A stretch of DNA of 64,000 nucleotides, taken from the NCBI RefSeq assembly GCF_021206925.1, contig NZ_JAJPRF010000002.1, positions 1-64,000 on the forward strand, read 5' to 3'. Position numbers and translations under genes: made by a program. Under the pieces are notes generated by a model that saw nothing but the letters and a program-made list of their open reading frames with translations, was not told where the DNA came from and searched no databases. Shown in pieces: positions 44,694 to 55,200 of this stretch. The DNA is from Rhodoflexus caldus (GTDB lineage: Bacteria; Bacteroidota; Bacteroidia; Cytophagales; Thermoflexibacteraceae). The stretch's first letter is position 1, and the number at the start of each line of letters is the position of its first letter.

Positions 44694-45665
44694 ATGCAAT
44701 ACCGCATTTTTGGAAGAACAGGCTGGAAGGTTTCGGAAATTGGCTATGGCATGTGGGGCATGGCAGGCTGGACAGGCTCCGACGACACAGAAAGTACGGC
44801 TTCATTAGACTTGTCCGTAGAATTGGGCTGTAATTTTTTTGATACCGCATGGGCATACGGCAACGGTAAAAGCGAGCAACTGCTCGGTGAATTGGTACGC
44901 CGCCATCCCGACAAAAAAATTTATGTAGCCTCTAAAATTCCCGCTAAAAATTTTAAATGGCCGGCAAAGCCGGAATATCGTTTGGAAGATTGTTATCCGG
45001 CTTCGCACATTGTGGAGTACACCGAGCGCAGCCTGAAAAATCTGGGCATGGAGCGCATAGACCTGATGCAGTTTCACGTGTGGGATGATGGCTGGGCAGA
45101 CCGCGACGAGTGGAAAGAGGCCGTACTCAAATTGCAAAAAGAAGGCAAAATTGACCGCATGGGCATCAGTGTAAACCGCTGGGAGCCTGAAAATTGCCTC
45201 AAAGCAATTGATACAGGCCTGATTGATGCCATTCAGGTAATTTACAATATTTTTGACCAAGCTCCCGAGGATAAACTGTTTCCTGTCGCTTTGGAAAAGA
45301 ATATTGCCATTATTGCCCGTGTGCCTTTTGATGAAGGCAGCCTGACGGGCACATTTACCATGGAAACTACTTTTCCGCCCGGCGATTGGCGAAGTACCTA
45401 TTTTGTACCCGAGAATCTGAAAAATACGGTCGAGCGGGTAGAAAAATTAAAACCACTTGTACCGCAAGGACAAACAATGGCTGAAATGGCGCTGGAATTT
45501 ATTCTGCATCATCCGGCAGTCAGCACGATTATTCCGGGTATGCGCAAAGAAAAACACGTTCGCCAAAACATTGCGGTCAGTACAGGTCGGCCAATGAGTC
45601 AGGAACTGTTGGCAGCACTCCGTCATCATCGCTGGGATAGAACGCCCACGAGTTGGTCGCAATAG
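44694..45665 (+). CDS. Aldo/keto reductase
   Basis: A 323-residue NADPH-dependent aldo/keto reductase, TIM-barrel fold. It starts MQYRIFGRTGWKVSEIGYGM at ATG 44694. The catalytic tetrad is in view: Asp and Tyr in NFFDTAWAYGNGKSEQLLGE, Lys in IYVASKIPAKN, His in DLMQFHVWDDGW. Cofactor-binding segments include GISVNRWEPENCLKAID, QVIYNIFDQAPEDKLFPVAL and IIARVPFDEGSLTGTFTMET, then VSTIIPGMRKEKHVRQNIAV. Substrate specificity is not readable. Single gene, closed by a strong palindromic terminator. Confidence 0.92.
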   Translation: MQYRIFGRTGWKVSEIGYGMWGMAGWTGSDDTESTASLDLSVELGCNFFDTAWAYGNGKSEQLLGELVRRHPDKKIYVASKIPAKNFKWPAKPEYRLEDCYPASHIVEYTERSLKNLGMERIDLMQFHVWDDGWADRDEWKEAVLKLQKEGKIDRMGISVNRWEPENCLKAIDTGLIDAIQVIYNIFDQAPEDKLFPVALEKNIAIIARVPFDEGSLTGTFTMETTFPPGDWRSTYFVPENLKNTVERVEKLKPLVPQGQTMAEMALEFILHHPAVSTIIPGMRKEKHVRQNIAVSTGRPMSQELLAALRHHRWDRTPTSWSQ

Positions 45666-45687
45666 GCAAGATTTTGGAATTATTTTG

Positions 45688-45720
45688 AAACCCGACAAGT
45701 TTTCAAAACCTGTCGGGTTT
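45688..45720. terminator. Terminator of the CCCGACA type, nearly perfect 33-base palindrome
   Basis: AAACCCGACA (45688-45697) and TGTCGGGTTT (45711-45720) flank AGTTTTCAAAACC, which itself pairs. It lies between convergent genes and serves both. Confidence 0.9.
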
Positions 45721-45725
45721 ATTTA

Positions 45726-47297
45726 TCAGATAGAAAAACCTGCGGTTACGGTCAAGCCAATGCGGCTGCTGCTCATGTTTACCGTCGGCTCGTTTTGCGG
45801 CAATCGGTAGATGCGGTAACGGCTGTCAAAGAAACTCGTAATAACGGCTGCATCTAAGAAGAAATTTTCTTTGCGCAAACCTCCGCCAAACGTGATGAAA
45901 CTGCGGCTTCGGTTATCGTTGGCATCCTGCATGGGGTTTTGGTAGAGTGCATATCCCCCGCGAAGGCGATAATTGCCGAAACGGGCTTCTCCGCCAAGTC
46001 GCATATTAACCGCACTTCGGTAAATGGATGAAATGGTAGCGTTGTCACCTGCAAAGGAGAAATTCGGGTCGGGATTAGAAAACCGTGCGCTGCCGTAATC
46101 CACCAATTCAACATCGGCCGTAATAAAGCCCCGCTTGCCCAAAATAAACGCTGCGCCGCCATTGATACGCACAGGAGTACGCATGGTATAGCGCGACTCA
46201 ATCACATCGGTACGGGCACGCTCGTTGGAAAGCACCCTAATGATCGGCTGGCCGTTCCGAAATTCCGTGAATGGATAGTTGTTATACAACACGGCAAGTT
46301 GCGCCTCATAACTGTCGGTAATGCGGTAAACGGTAGGTGTTGTAACCGATGCTCCAATGCGGAAAAAGTCAGTCGGGCGCAAAATGACACCTATATTGGC
46401 ATTAATACCTGTTCCGGTTTGGCGGTTTTTTTCGGTCAATTCCAGATTGTTCAGCGGCAGGCGCTGGCCTCCGGGCAGCGGTGTGGTGCTATTGATGACA
46501 GTTTCAGTATAGACTTTGTCTTGTGAGTAGCGCAGCGTAGCGATGCCAACGCCCGCTCCCAGATAGAATTTATCTTTAATATTCAAGCCATAAGCCAAAT
46601 TCCACTGGCTTTGCGCACCGCTTCTCTTGATATTTTCTGCTTGTATGGTAGGAGCCAGCGGAACAAATGACTCGTAAGAGTTACGGGTGGTATTGTCGCC
46701 AAAGAAAGGGTTAATCAGATAGGTGGCATAAGCCAAGCCCTCGAGGCTGAAAATACCGTTTCGTAATTCATCGTCTAAGTCGCTCCATGGTACGCGACCA
46801 TCGGTGCGGTCTAAGAAATAGTCCACAATAGAATTGCGGTTATTGGTACCTCGATAGTCAATCAGTTCCTGAAAATCGTTGTTGCGCGTCATGGTGATGG
46901 CAAAAGTGCTGCCGCGCACCGTACTTTCAGCGCCCCTGTCCGAAGAGAAATGCAAACCTAAGTGATTGAGGTTCAGGTTAAAATTGCCCGCACTTGTTGT
47001 TTCGCCCAAAAACGAACTGCGCGTATTGGCGGTGTTTCCCGCAAAACTGAAAGTCATTTCCGACTTTCGGAGCATCCCTAGCCCTGCCGGATTGACAAAG
47101 GCAGACGAAACATCGCCGCCGAGCGCTGTATTGGCACCTGCAATGCCCTGAAAACGCGCCGTGCCGCCAAATCGGGTTTGTGAAAAACGGAGCGCATCGT
47201 TATAGTAGCCCAAAGAGCCGGGAGCAACGTTTTGCGCAGTTGCTACGCTTGCCATAAGCGCAAAACCTCCCGTAAGAAATATGGATTTGATTCGCAT
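45726..47297 (-). CDS. FadL/OmpP1-like outer-membrane transport protein
   Basis: A 523-residue outer-membrane protein with signal MRIKSIFLTGGFALMASVAT (cut before QNVAPG). The N-terminus of the mature protein follows the FadL/OmpP1/PorV-like pattern: RFSQTRFGGTARFQGIAGAN, TALGGDVSSAFVNPAGLGML and RKSEMTFSFAGN. The remainder is a long barrel with aromatic strands such as FYLGAGVGIATLRYSQDKVY and GGEARFGNYRLRGGYALYQN, ending SSRIGLTVTAGFSI. Family members transport hydrophobic compounds across the outer membrane. Monocistronic; terminator shared with the aldo/keto reductase gene. Confidence 0.85.
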   Translation of the reverse strand: MRIKSIFLTGGFALMASVATAQNVAPGSLGYYNDALRFSQTRFGGTARFQGIAGANTALGGDVSSAFVNPAGLGMLRKSEMTFSFAGNTANTRSSFLGETTSAGNFNLNLNHLGLHFSSDRGAESTVRGSTFAITMTRNNDFQELIDYRGTNNRNSIVDYFLDRTDGRVPWSDLDDELRNGIFSLEGLAYATYLINPFFGDNTTRNSYESFVPLAPTIQAENIKRSGAQSQWNLAYGLNIKDKFYLGAGVGIATLRYSQDKVYTETVINSTTPLPGGQRLPLNNLELTEKNRQTGTGINANIGVILRPTDFFRIGASVTTPTVYRITDSYEAQLAVLYNNYPFTEFRNGQPIIRVLSNERARTDVIESRYTMRTPVRINGGAAFILGKRGFITADVELVDYGSARFSNPDPNFSFAGDNATISSIYRSAVNMRLGGEARFGNYRLRGGYALYQNPMQDANDNRSRSFITFGGGLRKENFFLDAAVITSFFDSRYRIYRLPQNEPTVNMSSSRIGLTVTAGFSI

Positions 47298-47398
47298 AAG
47301 TCGGTTTGAAATAATTTTGACTGCAATTTAATGGATTAACGCAATTTTGACTTTTTGGGTTAAATCTCTCCGCTTCTGTAAAATCTCACATTTAGGCT

Positions 47399-47406
47399 TA
47401 TTTTTG
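47399..47406 (+). promoter_or_regulatory. Putative -7 box for lpd
   Basis: TATTTTTG (47399-47406), exact TAnnTTTG, 33 bases before the ATG at 47440. The -33 region has only TCTG-type matches. Confidence 0.4.
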
Positions 47407-47439
47407 CACAAGCGTTTAAACATCCATTTTCTAAACGAT

Positions 47440-48837
47440 ATGTCTTCCACAAAATATGATGTAATTGTGATTGGCAGTGGCCCCGGGGGCTATGTAGCTG
47501 CTATTCGCGCCTCTCAATTAGGTATGAAAGTAGCCGTAGTTGAGAAAGAAGAACTGGGCGGTATCTGCCTCAATTGGGGTTGTATCCCTACCAAAGCCCT
47601 GCTGAAAAGCGCTCAGGTTTTTGAATATATCCAACACGCAAAAGACTACGGAATTGAGGTGAAAGATTATGCAGTCAATTTTGACGGCATGATTAAACGC
47701 AGCCGTGGCGTTGCAGGAGGCATGAGCAAAGGTATTGAGTTCCTCTTCCGCAAGAATAACATCACTAAACTGATGGGTTTTGGCAAAGTAAAGCCCGGTA
47801 AAAAAGTGGAAGTAACTGCCGCAGACGGCTCAAAAACCGAGTACAGCGCCGAGCATATTATCTTAGCAACAGGCGGACGCAGCCGCGAATTGCCCGGCAT
47901 TAAGATTGATAACGAAAAAATCATCGGCTATCGCAAAGCAATGGCAATGGAAAAGCAGCCTAAGAGCATGGTCATCATCGGCTCGGGCGCTATCGGAGTA
48001 GAGTTTGCTTATTTCTACAACACCATTGGCACAAAAGTTACCATTGTGGAATATATGCCTAACATCGTGCCTCTGGAAGATGAGGAAATTTCTAAACATT
48101 TGGAAAAAACTTTCAAAAAAGCCGGCATGACGATTATGACCTCCTCATCGGTTGAGTCGGTGGACACTTCGGGCGAAGGTTGTAAGGTAAAAGTAAAAAC
48201 CGCAAACGGCTACGAAGAAATTCAATGCGACGTGGTGCTTTCTGCGGCAGGTATTACAACTAACCTCGAGGGAATCGGTTTGGAGGAAGTAGGCATCGCT
48301 CACGACAAAGGCAAAGTGCTGGTAGATGAGTTCTATCGCACCAATATTCCCGGCTACTACGCCATTGGCGATATCGTGAAAGGCCCTGCATTGGCACACG
48401 TAGCTTCTGCCGAAGGTATTATTTGCGTGGAGAAAATAGCAGGCCACCATCCCGAGCCTTTGAACTATGGCAACATCCCCGGCTGTACTTATTGCAGCCC
48501 CGAAATTGCTTCTGTCGGTATGACCGAAAAAGCTGCCCGCGAAGCAGGCTATGAAATCAAAGTGGGTAAGTTTCCATTTACGGCATCGGGCAAAGCCAGT
48601 GCCGCCGGAGCAAAAGAGGGCTTTGTAAAGGTGATATTTGATGCCAAATACGGCGAGTGGTTAGGCTGTCATATGATTGGTGCAAACGTTACCGAGATGG
48701 TTGCCGAGGCAGTTGTGGCGCGCAAATTGGAAACCACAGGCCACGAAATCATCAAAGCCGTTCACCCGCACCCGACCATGTCCGAAGCCATTATGGAAGC
48801 TACTGCTGCCGCTTACGGCGAAGTGATTCATATTTAG
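47440..48837 (+). CDS. lpdA: Dihydrolipoyl dehydrogenase
   Basis: A 465-residue FAD disulfide reductase, the E3 subunit of pyruvate and 2-oxoglutarate dehydrogenase complexes and the glycine cleavage system; it reoxidises dihydrolipoamide. Start ATG 47440 (MSSTKYDVIVIGSGPGGYVA). The active-site disulfide is in GGICLNWGCIPTKALLK, the NAD site in MVIIGSGAIGVEFAYFYN, the FAD motif in IPGYYAIGDIVKGPALAHVA and the catalytic His-Glu in HPHPTMSEAIME. The E1 and E2 genes are not in the window. Its own promoter and downstream terminator make it an independent unit. Confidence 0.96.
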   Translation: MSSTKYDVIVIGSGPGGYVAAIRASQLGMKVAVVEKEELGGICLNWGCIPTKALLKSAQVFEYIQHAKDYGIEVKDYAVNFDGMIKRSRGVAGGMSKGIEFLFRKNNITKLMGFGKVKPGKKVEVTAADGSKTEYSAEHIILATGGRSRELPGIKIDNEKIIGYRKAMAMEKQPKSMVIIGSGAIGVEFAYFYNTIGTKVTIVEYMPNIVPLEDEEISKHLEKTFKKAGMTIMTSSSVESVDTSGEGCKVKVKTANGYEEIQCDVVLSAAGITTNLEGIGLEEVGIAHDKGKVLVDEFYRTNIPGYYAIGDIVKGPALAHVASAEGIICVEKIAGHHPEPLNYGNIPGCTYCSPEIASVGMTEKAAREAGYEIKVGKFPFTASGKASAAGAKEGFVKVIFDAKYGEWLGCHMIGANVTEMVAEAVVARKLETTGHEIIKAVHPHPTMSEAIMEATAAAYGEVIHI

Positions 48838-48864
48838 GTTAGGTAATTCATTAGCATTATTAGG

Positions 48865-48897
48865 AAGGGGTCTTGTACTGCGGTGCAAGGCCTTTTC
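48865..48897 (+). terminator. Terminator after lpd
   Basis: AAGGGGTCTTG (48865-48875) pairs imperfectly with CAAGGCCTTTT (48886-48896); the gene's stop is 27 bases upstream. Confidence 0.5.
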
Positions 48898-48927
48898 TGT
48901 TGTCGCTTTATCGGTTGGAACGCACAA

Positions 48928-49728
48928 TCAGCGCAGGATAGCCCGCAAATGACTGCGGTATTGCTCATAATCACCCAAGTTATGGTGCTTACCGCCTTCT
49001 ATGACGATAAATTCATCACCTTTTTTGAGCAGATTTTGCAGTTTGACGGTGGAGACAAAGGGCAGCAGTTCATCGGCCGTACCGTGGAAAATAGTAACGG
49101 GACACTTTACCTCAGGCAGTAAGCGATAAGTCGGGAACTCATAGCGGAGCAGGCTGCCATAGGGCAAAATAGGCGCATAGGTTTTTGCTACATCTTCCAA
49201 ACTGTAATAAGGTGTTTCCAAAATCAGGCGTGCCACATCGTGGCGGGCAGCGGCATACGTAGCCAAACCTGTGCCCAACGAGCGGCCGTAAATAATAATT
49301 TGGCTACTATTGTATTTTTTGTTGGCAAACTGATAAACTAAATCAGTATCGCTGCGCATATTATCTGCTGTCGGTTTGCCTGTACTTTTGCCGTAGCTCC
49401 TGTAATCCCAAACCATGAAGTCATATCCCGACCCAAGAAAAATTTTATTGTACTTTCCCCAGCGTTGCAGATTGTCCGCATTGCCGTGGAAGTATAGCAC
49501 AAGACCTTTTGACGGTTGCTGTGGGCTCTTGAAATACAGCAAATTGAGCTGTTCTCCATCAGGGGTAAACAGTGTATATTCATCAAAGGCAGCATCAAAC
49601 CGGAATTGGTAATTTTTCGCTAATTGTACAGGGTGAAATATCGCATAAGACTGCCCGAAATAGACAACTGCCATGAGCAGAAGGTAGCATGCAACCAATG
49701 TTCCGATGATGCGGAGGATGATTTTCAT
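48928..49728 (-). CDS. Membrane-anchored alpha/beta hydrolase
   Basis: A 266-residue serine hydrolase of the alpha/beta fold, similar to the ABHD13/17-like group. An N-terminal TM helix (IILRIIGTLVACYLLLMAVV) anchors it. Motifs: LVLYFHGNADNLQRWGKYNK (oxyanion HG), the nucleophile elbow IIYGRSLGTGLATYAA (Ser in GxSxG), a late Asp in VTIFHGTADELLPF and a His in GGKHHNLGDYEQY. The substrate is unknown; these proteins are often thioesterases or esterases. It is the last gene of a tight operon, 3 bases after the BtuF-like gene. Confidence 0.85.
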   Translation of the reverse strand: MKIILRIIGTLVACYLLLMAVVYFGQSYAIFHPVQLAKNYQFRFDAAFDEYTLFTPDGEQLNLLYFKSPQQPSKGLVLYFHGNADNLQRWGKYNKIFLGSGYDFMVWDYRSYGKSTGKPTADNMRSDTDLVYQFANKKYNSSQIIIYGRSLGTGLATYAAARHDVARLILETPYYSLEDVAKTYAPILPYGSLLRYEFPTYRLLPEVKCPVTIFHGTADELLPFVSTVKLQNLLKKGDEFIVIEGGKHHNLGDYEQYRSHLRAILR

Positions 49729-49731
49729 GTC

Positions 49732-50877
49732 CTATTGTAGTCGCTGAAAGTAAATAAATGAATGGTCTGGTGCAATTTCAGGATGAAAAATGGCAATTAA
49801 ATCAGCCAGCACAAGGTCGGGTCTTGCACTACCCGATTCCCAATAGTCGTTGCCACCGCCCGACAGTTGCCTTTTGTTGTTGTTGAAAACTTTGCCTGTT
49901 TGTACGGCCTTTAGCAGTCCAAACCGCGTGTCGGTTTTCCGAATCATATCGAGCGATTCCATACTGCCGGGGTTAATCCAATAGTCGGCGGTTTGAATGC
50001 GGGAAAATGCTGTTTCCAAGCTCAACGGCAGGCTGCCTGTTTGTGCTTCCTCTTGCCATAGGTAATCTGCCCCGGCATCTTTCAGCAGATGAGCCATAAA
50101 ACTGTTGCCGCCCGGCATATACCACGTATTGCCGTAGGGAACATTGGCAAATACGGTAGGCTTCTGTGCAATTTGATTAACTTTTAGTTTGAGTTGCTGA
50201 TAATTTTGCTCAACTTGATTAAAAATACTATCCGATTTATTGCTTCTGTTGCAAAGTAAGCCGACTACTTTAATCCACTCTGCTCTGCCTAATGGGGTGT
50301 TTTCTAAAAAATCGGCATTAATGATAACTTTTATATCGGCGCGCTGTAACAATGAGAGTTTGTCCATATCATTGGCACCTGCATACATCATGACAATATC
50401 GGGTTTGAGTTGGTTCAGCAATTCCACATTCGGTTGGTTGCCCGAACCCAACTCGGTGATACTTCCCGCTGCAACGGCCTGCCGCAACGATTGGCTGTAC
50501 AGATAGGAAGTGCCTGCAAAACCCTTGATAATATTTTGACAATCAATAAGTTCAAACAGATGCGCATAGGTAGTGCCGTATAAGGCCGCACTTTCAATCG
50601 GAACGGCTATCGGTTGGCAGTTGTCGGGTATGGTTGGTTTGGGCAATGTTTTGGGATAGAGGGCGTAACGCAATTCATTGCCTTCAAAAGGAGTAACGGT
50701 CAGAATTGTATAATCTTTTTGCGGTTCTATGCTGAAAAATTTAGAGTATTTAACGGTGTTGGCTGATTTTGTTGTTGCAGATGTTTCTGCCGCTTGTTGA
50801 GAATCGGATTGACAGCCTGCAACAAGAAGCGTTATGAGCAGCCAAGCGCAGCAAAAAAAGTTAGCGAACTGTTTCAT
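49732..50877 (-). CDS. ABC-type substrate-binding lipoprotein (BtuF/FepB-like)
   Basis: A 381-residue lipoprotein of the TroA/BtuF periplasmic-binding class (iron, haem or cobalamin type). Signal MKQFANFFCCAWLLITLLVA with lipobox VAGC. The family pattern is YALYPKTLPKPTIPD, then IAVPIESAALYGTTYAHLFE (substrate-contact segment), NIIKGFAGTSYLYSQSLRQA, LLNQLKPDIVMMYAGANDMD, VIINADFLENTPLGRAEWIK, PTVFANVPYGNTWYMPGGNS and SARPDLVLADLIAIFHPEIA. No permease or ATPase is linked here. It sits 7 bases after the BaiN-like gene and 3 bases before the hydrolase, so all three are co-transcribed. Confidence 0.85.
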   Translation of the reverse strand: MKQFANFFCCAWLLITLLVAGCQSDSQQAAETSATTKSANTVKYSKFFSIEPQKDYTILTVTPFEGNELRYALYPKTLPKPTIPDNCQPIAVPIESAALYGTTYAHLFELIDCQNIIKGFAGTSYLYSQSLRQAVAAGSITELGSGNQPNVELLNQLKPDIVMMYAGANDMDKLSLLQRADIKVIINADFLENTPLGRAEWIKVVGLLCNRSNKSDSIFNQVEQNYQQLKLKVNQIAQKPTVFANVPYGNTWYMPGGNSFMAHLLKDAGADYLWQEEAQTGSLPLSLETAFSRIQTADYWINPGSMESLDMIRKTDTRFGLLKAVQTGKVFNNNKRQLSGGGNDYWESGSARPDLVLADLIAIFHPEIAPDHSFIYFQRLQ

Positions 50878-50884
50878 ACAATGT

Positions 50885-52159
50885 TTACGATAAATGAGTT
50901 GTCAGGGAGCGTGCGGCAGAAGTACCCGCAACGTAGCCGGTTGTCCATGCCGCTTGAAAATTAAAGCCACCCGTAATGCCGTCAATATCAAGTACTTCTC
51001 CTGCAAAATACAAGTTGGGTACTTTTTTACTTTGCATATCCGACCAGTCAATATCATTCAGTGATATGCCGCCACAGGTAACAAATTCCTCTTTGTAGGT
51101 AGTTTTTCCCGATACCTGATAGGTGTCGTTGCGTAAAATATTTATTAAGCGATTGATGTCTGTTTTTCCGACATCTTGCCATTTTTTATCGGTTGGCAAA
51201 CCGATTTTAGCAACCAGATATTCCCAAAGTCGGGCGGGCAGGTTTACAGGGTTGCGGTTGCCGATGAGGCGCTGGCCGTGTTCCTGTTTATATTGCAGGA
51301 GTTGGCTGCGGAGTTCGTCTTCTTCGTGGTTGGCAGCCCATCGTACCATGATAGAAAATCGGTAATTTTTTTCTGCAATCCATCTGGCGCCCCATGCCGA
51401 AAGTTTCAGAATGGCAGGGCCGCTCATGCCCCAGTGTGTGATGAGCAGTGCACCTTCGTAAGAAAATTTACTGTCAATAATCTTGACCATGGCGCGAGGA
51501 ACGGAGATGCCTTGCAGTTCGGTAATGCTTTCATCGGGCATATTAAATGTGAAGAGTGAGGGCACGGGCGGCTCAATGGTGTGCCCTAATTTTTTGAGCC
51601 ATTCAAGGCCGCTTTCCTTGGGGCTGCCCCCGCTTGCCACAATCAGTTTGCGACAGAAAACAGGCTGTGCAGTACCTTTAATATGCAAATTAAATCCTTG
51701 GCTATCAATGGGTTCTATTTCCGTTACTTCGCATTGGTTCTCAATGTGCACGTTATTGCGATGTGCTTCCTGCATCAATGCGTTAATGATGCTTTGAGAA
51801 TCATCGGTCGTAGGAAACATTCTGCCGTCTGCCTCTGCTTTTATGGCTACTCCACGCGATTCAAACCATTGCACCGTATCGGTTGTCATGAAGCGTGGCA
51901 ATAATTTTTTCATGATTTTCTCCCCTCTGGGATAATTTTTACTCATTTCGCTTACGTTAAAACAAGCGTGCGTAACATTACATCTGCCGCCGCCCGATAT
52001 TTTTACCTTCATGAGTAATTTATTCGCCTTTTCCATCAGCAAAACGCGCTTATCGGGCAACAGTTTTGCAGCGTGAATGGCAGCAAAGAAGCCGGCAGCG
52101 CCGCCGCCAATGACTGCTACATCTGCCACAGGTGAATTTTGGGTGAAATTGCGAAACAT
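50885..52159 (-). CDS. BaiN/HI0933-like flavoprotein
   Basis: A 424-residue FAD/NAD(P)-dependent oxidoreductase of the HI0933/BaiN family. It has DVAVIGGGAAGFFAAIHAAK (FAD site), NKLLMKVKISGGGRCNVTHA, GVAIKAEADGRMFPTTDDSQ, LIVASGGSPKESGLEWLKKL and NLYFAGEVLDIDGITGGFNF, QAAWTTGYVAG. Physiological substrates of most members are unknown. I start at ATG 52159 (MFRNFTQNSPVADVAV) instead of the upstream GTG at 52174. It is the first gene of a three-gene operon with a BtuF-like lipoprotein and an alpha/beta hydrolase, and divergent from the large S8 peptidase. Confidence 0.9.
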   Translation of the reverse strand: MFRNFTQNSPVADVAVIGGGAAGFFAAIHAAKLLPDKRVLLMEKANKLLMKVKISGGGRCNVTHACFNVSEMSKNYPRGEKIMKKLLPRFMTTDTVQWFESRGVAIKAEADGRMFPTTDDSQSIINALMQEAHRNNVHIENQCEVTEIEPIDSQGFNLHIKGTAQPVFCRKLIVASGGSPKESGLEWLKKLGHTIEPPVPSLFTFNMPDESITELQGISVPRAMVKIIDSKFSYEGALLITHWGMSGPAILKLSAWGARWIAEKNYRFSIMVRWAANHEEDELRSQLLQYKQEHGQRLIGNRNPVNLPARLWEYLVAKIGLPTDKKWQDVGKTDINRLINILRNDTYQVSGKTTYKEEFVTCGGISLNDIDWSDMQSKKVPNLYFAGEVLDIDGITGGFNFQAAWTTGYVAGTSAARSLTTHLS

Positions 52160-52256
52160 AACCACAATATTCACGTATTTTCTCTAAATTAGTGGATAAC
52201 CTGACTGGTCGGTAGCGGAAGTTTATCGCACAAGTAACGTTTAAAGCAGCTCGCCC

Positions 52257-55200
52257 TTGAAAAGACTTATACTTTATTTGCTTTTCCTTTGGTATTGTGG
52301 AGAGGGAGTCGCTCGTCAGTTACAGACGCTAAGCGAAGCGAGTGCTTTGTTTGCACAAGACAGGCTTATCGTTAAATTCAAACCATCTGCATCATTCTCT
52401 TTTGCTCAACCTCTGCCACCTGCTGTTAGTGCAAAACTTGGTATTCAGTCTGTTAGGCAAATACATCCTGCTGCCAATCGCATGACGTTTGGTAATTACG
52501 AAGTAGCATATTTGTATGAAGTGCATTTAAAGGCGGGTGTCTCTGCCGAAAAAGCCTTGCCATTATTGCAGGCAGAACCGCAAGTCGCCTATGCAGAGCC
52601 TATACCACTGCATTACGAAACCTTTGGCAATGAGTCTTTTACGCCCAATGACCCGTTTTTTAATGAAGTACTGTTTCCGGGGCGCATGTACGGGTATCGG
52701 CTGGCACGTGTTTTTGAGGCATGGGAAATCAGCAAAGGCGATACAAGTACCGTGATAGCCATAGTGGATTCAGGCGTGCGTACCGACCATCCCGACTTGC
52801 GCAGGAATTTCTATTACAACAACCGCGAACGCTTTGGCAGGCCGGGTATAGACGATGACCGCAACGGATTTGTGGACGACAGTTTGGGGGTAGATTTTGC
52901 AGAGAACACCAACATTTACAATAATTTTCACGGCACGGCTGTTGCAGGTGTTGCGGCTGCTGTTCCCGACAACAATACAGGTTTTGCCGGTGTGGGGTAT
53001 AATTGCCGCATCATGCCGCTGAAAGTTACGCGTGTCGGTTCGCTGAATCCCGTCGGGTTATATCAGGCGATTTTGTATGCAGCAGAAAACGGTGCAAAAA
53101 TCATCAACATTTCCATTGGTCAGGCCACCACGTTTTTGCGCTGGGAGCAGGATATTATCAATTACATTACACATCAAAAGGATGTACTTGTGGTGGCGGC
53201 TGCCGGAAACTGGTCGGTAGCTGGCGGTGCCGAGGTGTCCTTTTACCCTGCTGCGTATGAAAATGTGCTGGCGGTTGCAGCCTCCGACAGGCAGGACAGG
53301 CGCGCAAGCAACGGGATTTTCGGCAACCACGTGGCTCTGATGGCTCCCGGTGTAGATATTTGGAGCACTTTCACCGGCCCCGATTATACATCTTCGCTGT
53401 CGGGCTCGTCATTTGCTGCGCCCTTTGTTGCCGGTGCGGCAGGTTTGATTCGTTCTAAATTTCCGCGATTAAAAGCAGTGCAGGTAGCGGCTCTGCTGCG
53501 AGTAACGGCTGATGACGTGTATGCACTGCCCGAAAATGCACCTTTTATTAACAAATTGGGTAGAGGTCGGCTGAATGTGCTGCGCGCTTTGCAAAATGAG
53601 GCTACTGCTGCGGCAATAGTTGCTAACCGGATTGAATGCTCGGCAAGGGGTGTTATTGGGCAGGTGGCCAACGATGACACCGCTCAAATATCGGCAGTGT
53701 TTCGCAATATGCTCCGCCCGCTTGTCAATGCAAGGGTGACGCTTACAACAAGTTCGCGCTACGCGCGGGTGTTGCAGGGAAGTTTTACGATTGGTCAATT
53801 ATCTACGCTGGATTCCGTTAGCAATCGGCAACAACCTTTTTCGGTGTACATCGCACCCGATACGCCTCCAGGCGAGGTAATTCATTTCCGACTGAATTAC
53901 ACAGACGGGGATTATTCGGATTGGCAAATGTTTGCCATTACGACCTCAACCAGTCCCATGACTTTCAATTTTAATCGCATCAGCCTTTCTGCTGCTGCCA
54001 ACGGGCGTATCGGAATGACCGACAGTCAATATCTTTCCGGTATCGGGCTTCGTTTTGATAACCGTCGGATACTGGCTGAAATGGGGTTAATGGTCGGTCT
54101 TTCGCCTACGGTTGTTTCTAATAGCGTATATATCAGCCCCGGGCAACGCTCTTCAGACTTTACGCCTATCAAGCATCCGAGGATATTGGAAAGAGGATTG
54201 CAGCAAACAGTAGCTTATGCTTCGTTTACCGATGCAATCAATAATTTTAATCGCCTGAATATCAATGTAGAACAAACAATCAGCGGCAGAATCAATACGC
54301 CCCATCAGCAGTATATCATTGTGCATTACGACATTACCAACAACTCAACGGCACGCTTTGACAGCCTACGGGTGGGCATTTATGCCGACTGGGATATTGA
54401 CGATTTGAATAACAGTGCCGGATGGGATGCTGCTAACGGTTTCGGCTATGTGTATAAAAACGGCGGCCTTTGGGCGGGCATTAAGTCCATGAGCGAAGTA
54501 AACGGTTATTATGCGATAGATAAAGAGGCTGGTGTTGCCAATCAGTTCAACTTTGCGGATGGCTTCAGCATCGCTGAAAAGTTTACAAGCCTTTCTACGG
54601 GAGTGGTACGGGCACAAGCAGGTATGCACCGAGCAGAAGGCGCTGACGTGGCACATGTTGTTACTGCCATTATCTCCCGTTTGGAGGCAGGTGAAAAAAG
54701 GCGAGTTTCCTTTGTAATAGCTGTGGGCAGTAGTTTGAATGACTTGCAAAATGCTGTTAATCAGGGTGCTTTACAAGTAAATCCTGCTACGGCACGCAGT
54801 CAGCCGCCGATAATGCCCGACTACCTTTGCGGTGGCGATACGGTTCGTTTTGTTCCGGGCAATGGCAGCCGCTTCCGTTTTTATACACCGGACAACTTGC
54901 AAACTCCCATCAGAGAAGGTGCTTATTTACCGCTGACAATGGGCGATGAAGGCAAAACATTTTTTGTCAGCGGCTATGACCAGCCGATAGAAAGCGCATT
55001 GGTGCCCTACACTGTCAAAATCCATTCAGCAGTAGCGCGTTTCCGCTCCATTGATTCCCTGAACATTGCAGACTCCAATAAGTTGTATCTCTTCGATGAA
55101 AGTATCAACGCCATTGCATGGCACTGGGAGTTTGGCGGCGGGCTACCCGTGCAAACTGTAAAAAATCCGATGGTGCAGATCCAAAATCCGGGGGACTATC

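Noticed and set aside
47347-47439. A 31-residue extension before dihydrolipoyl dehydrogenase
   Set aside because: The FAD motif is expected within the first 10-15 residues, and a -7 box lies in the extension.
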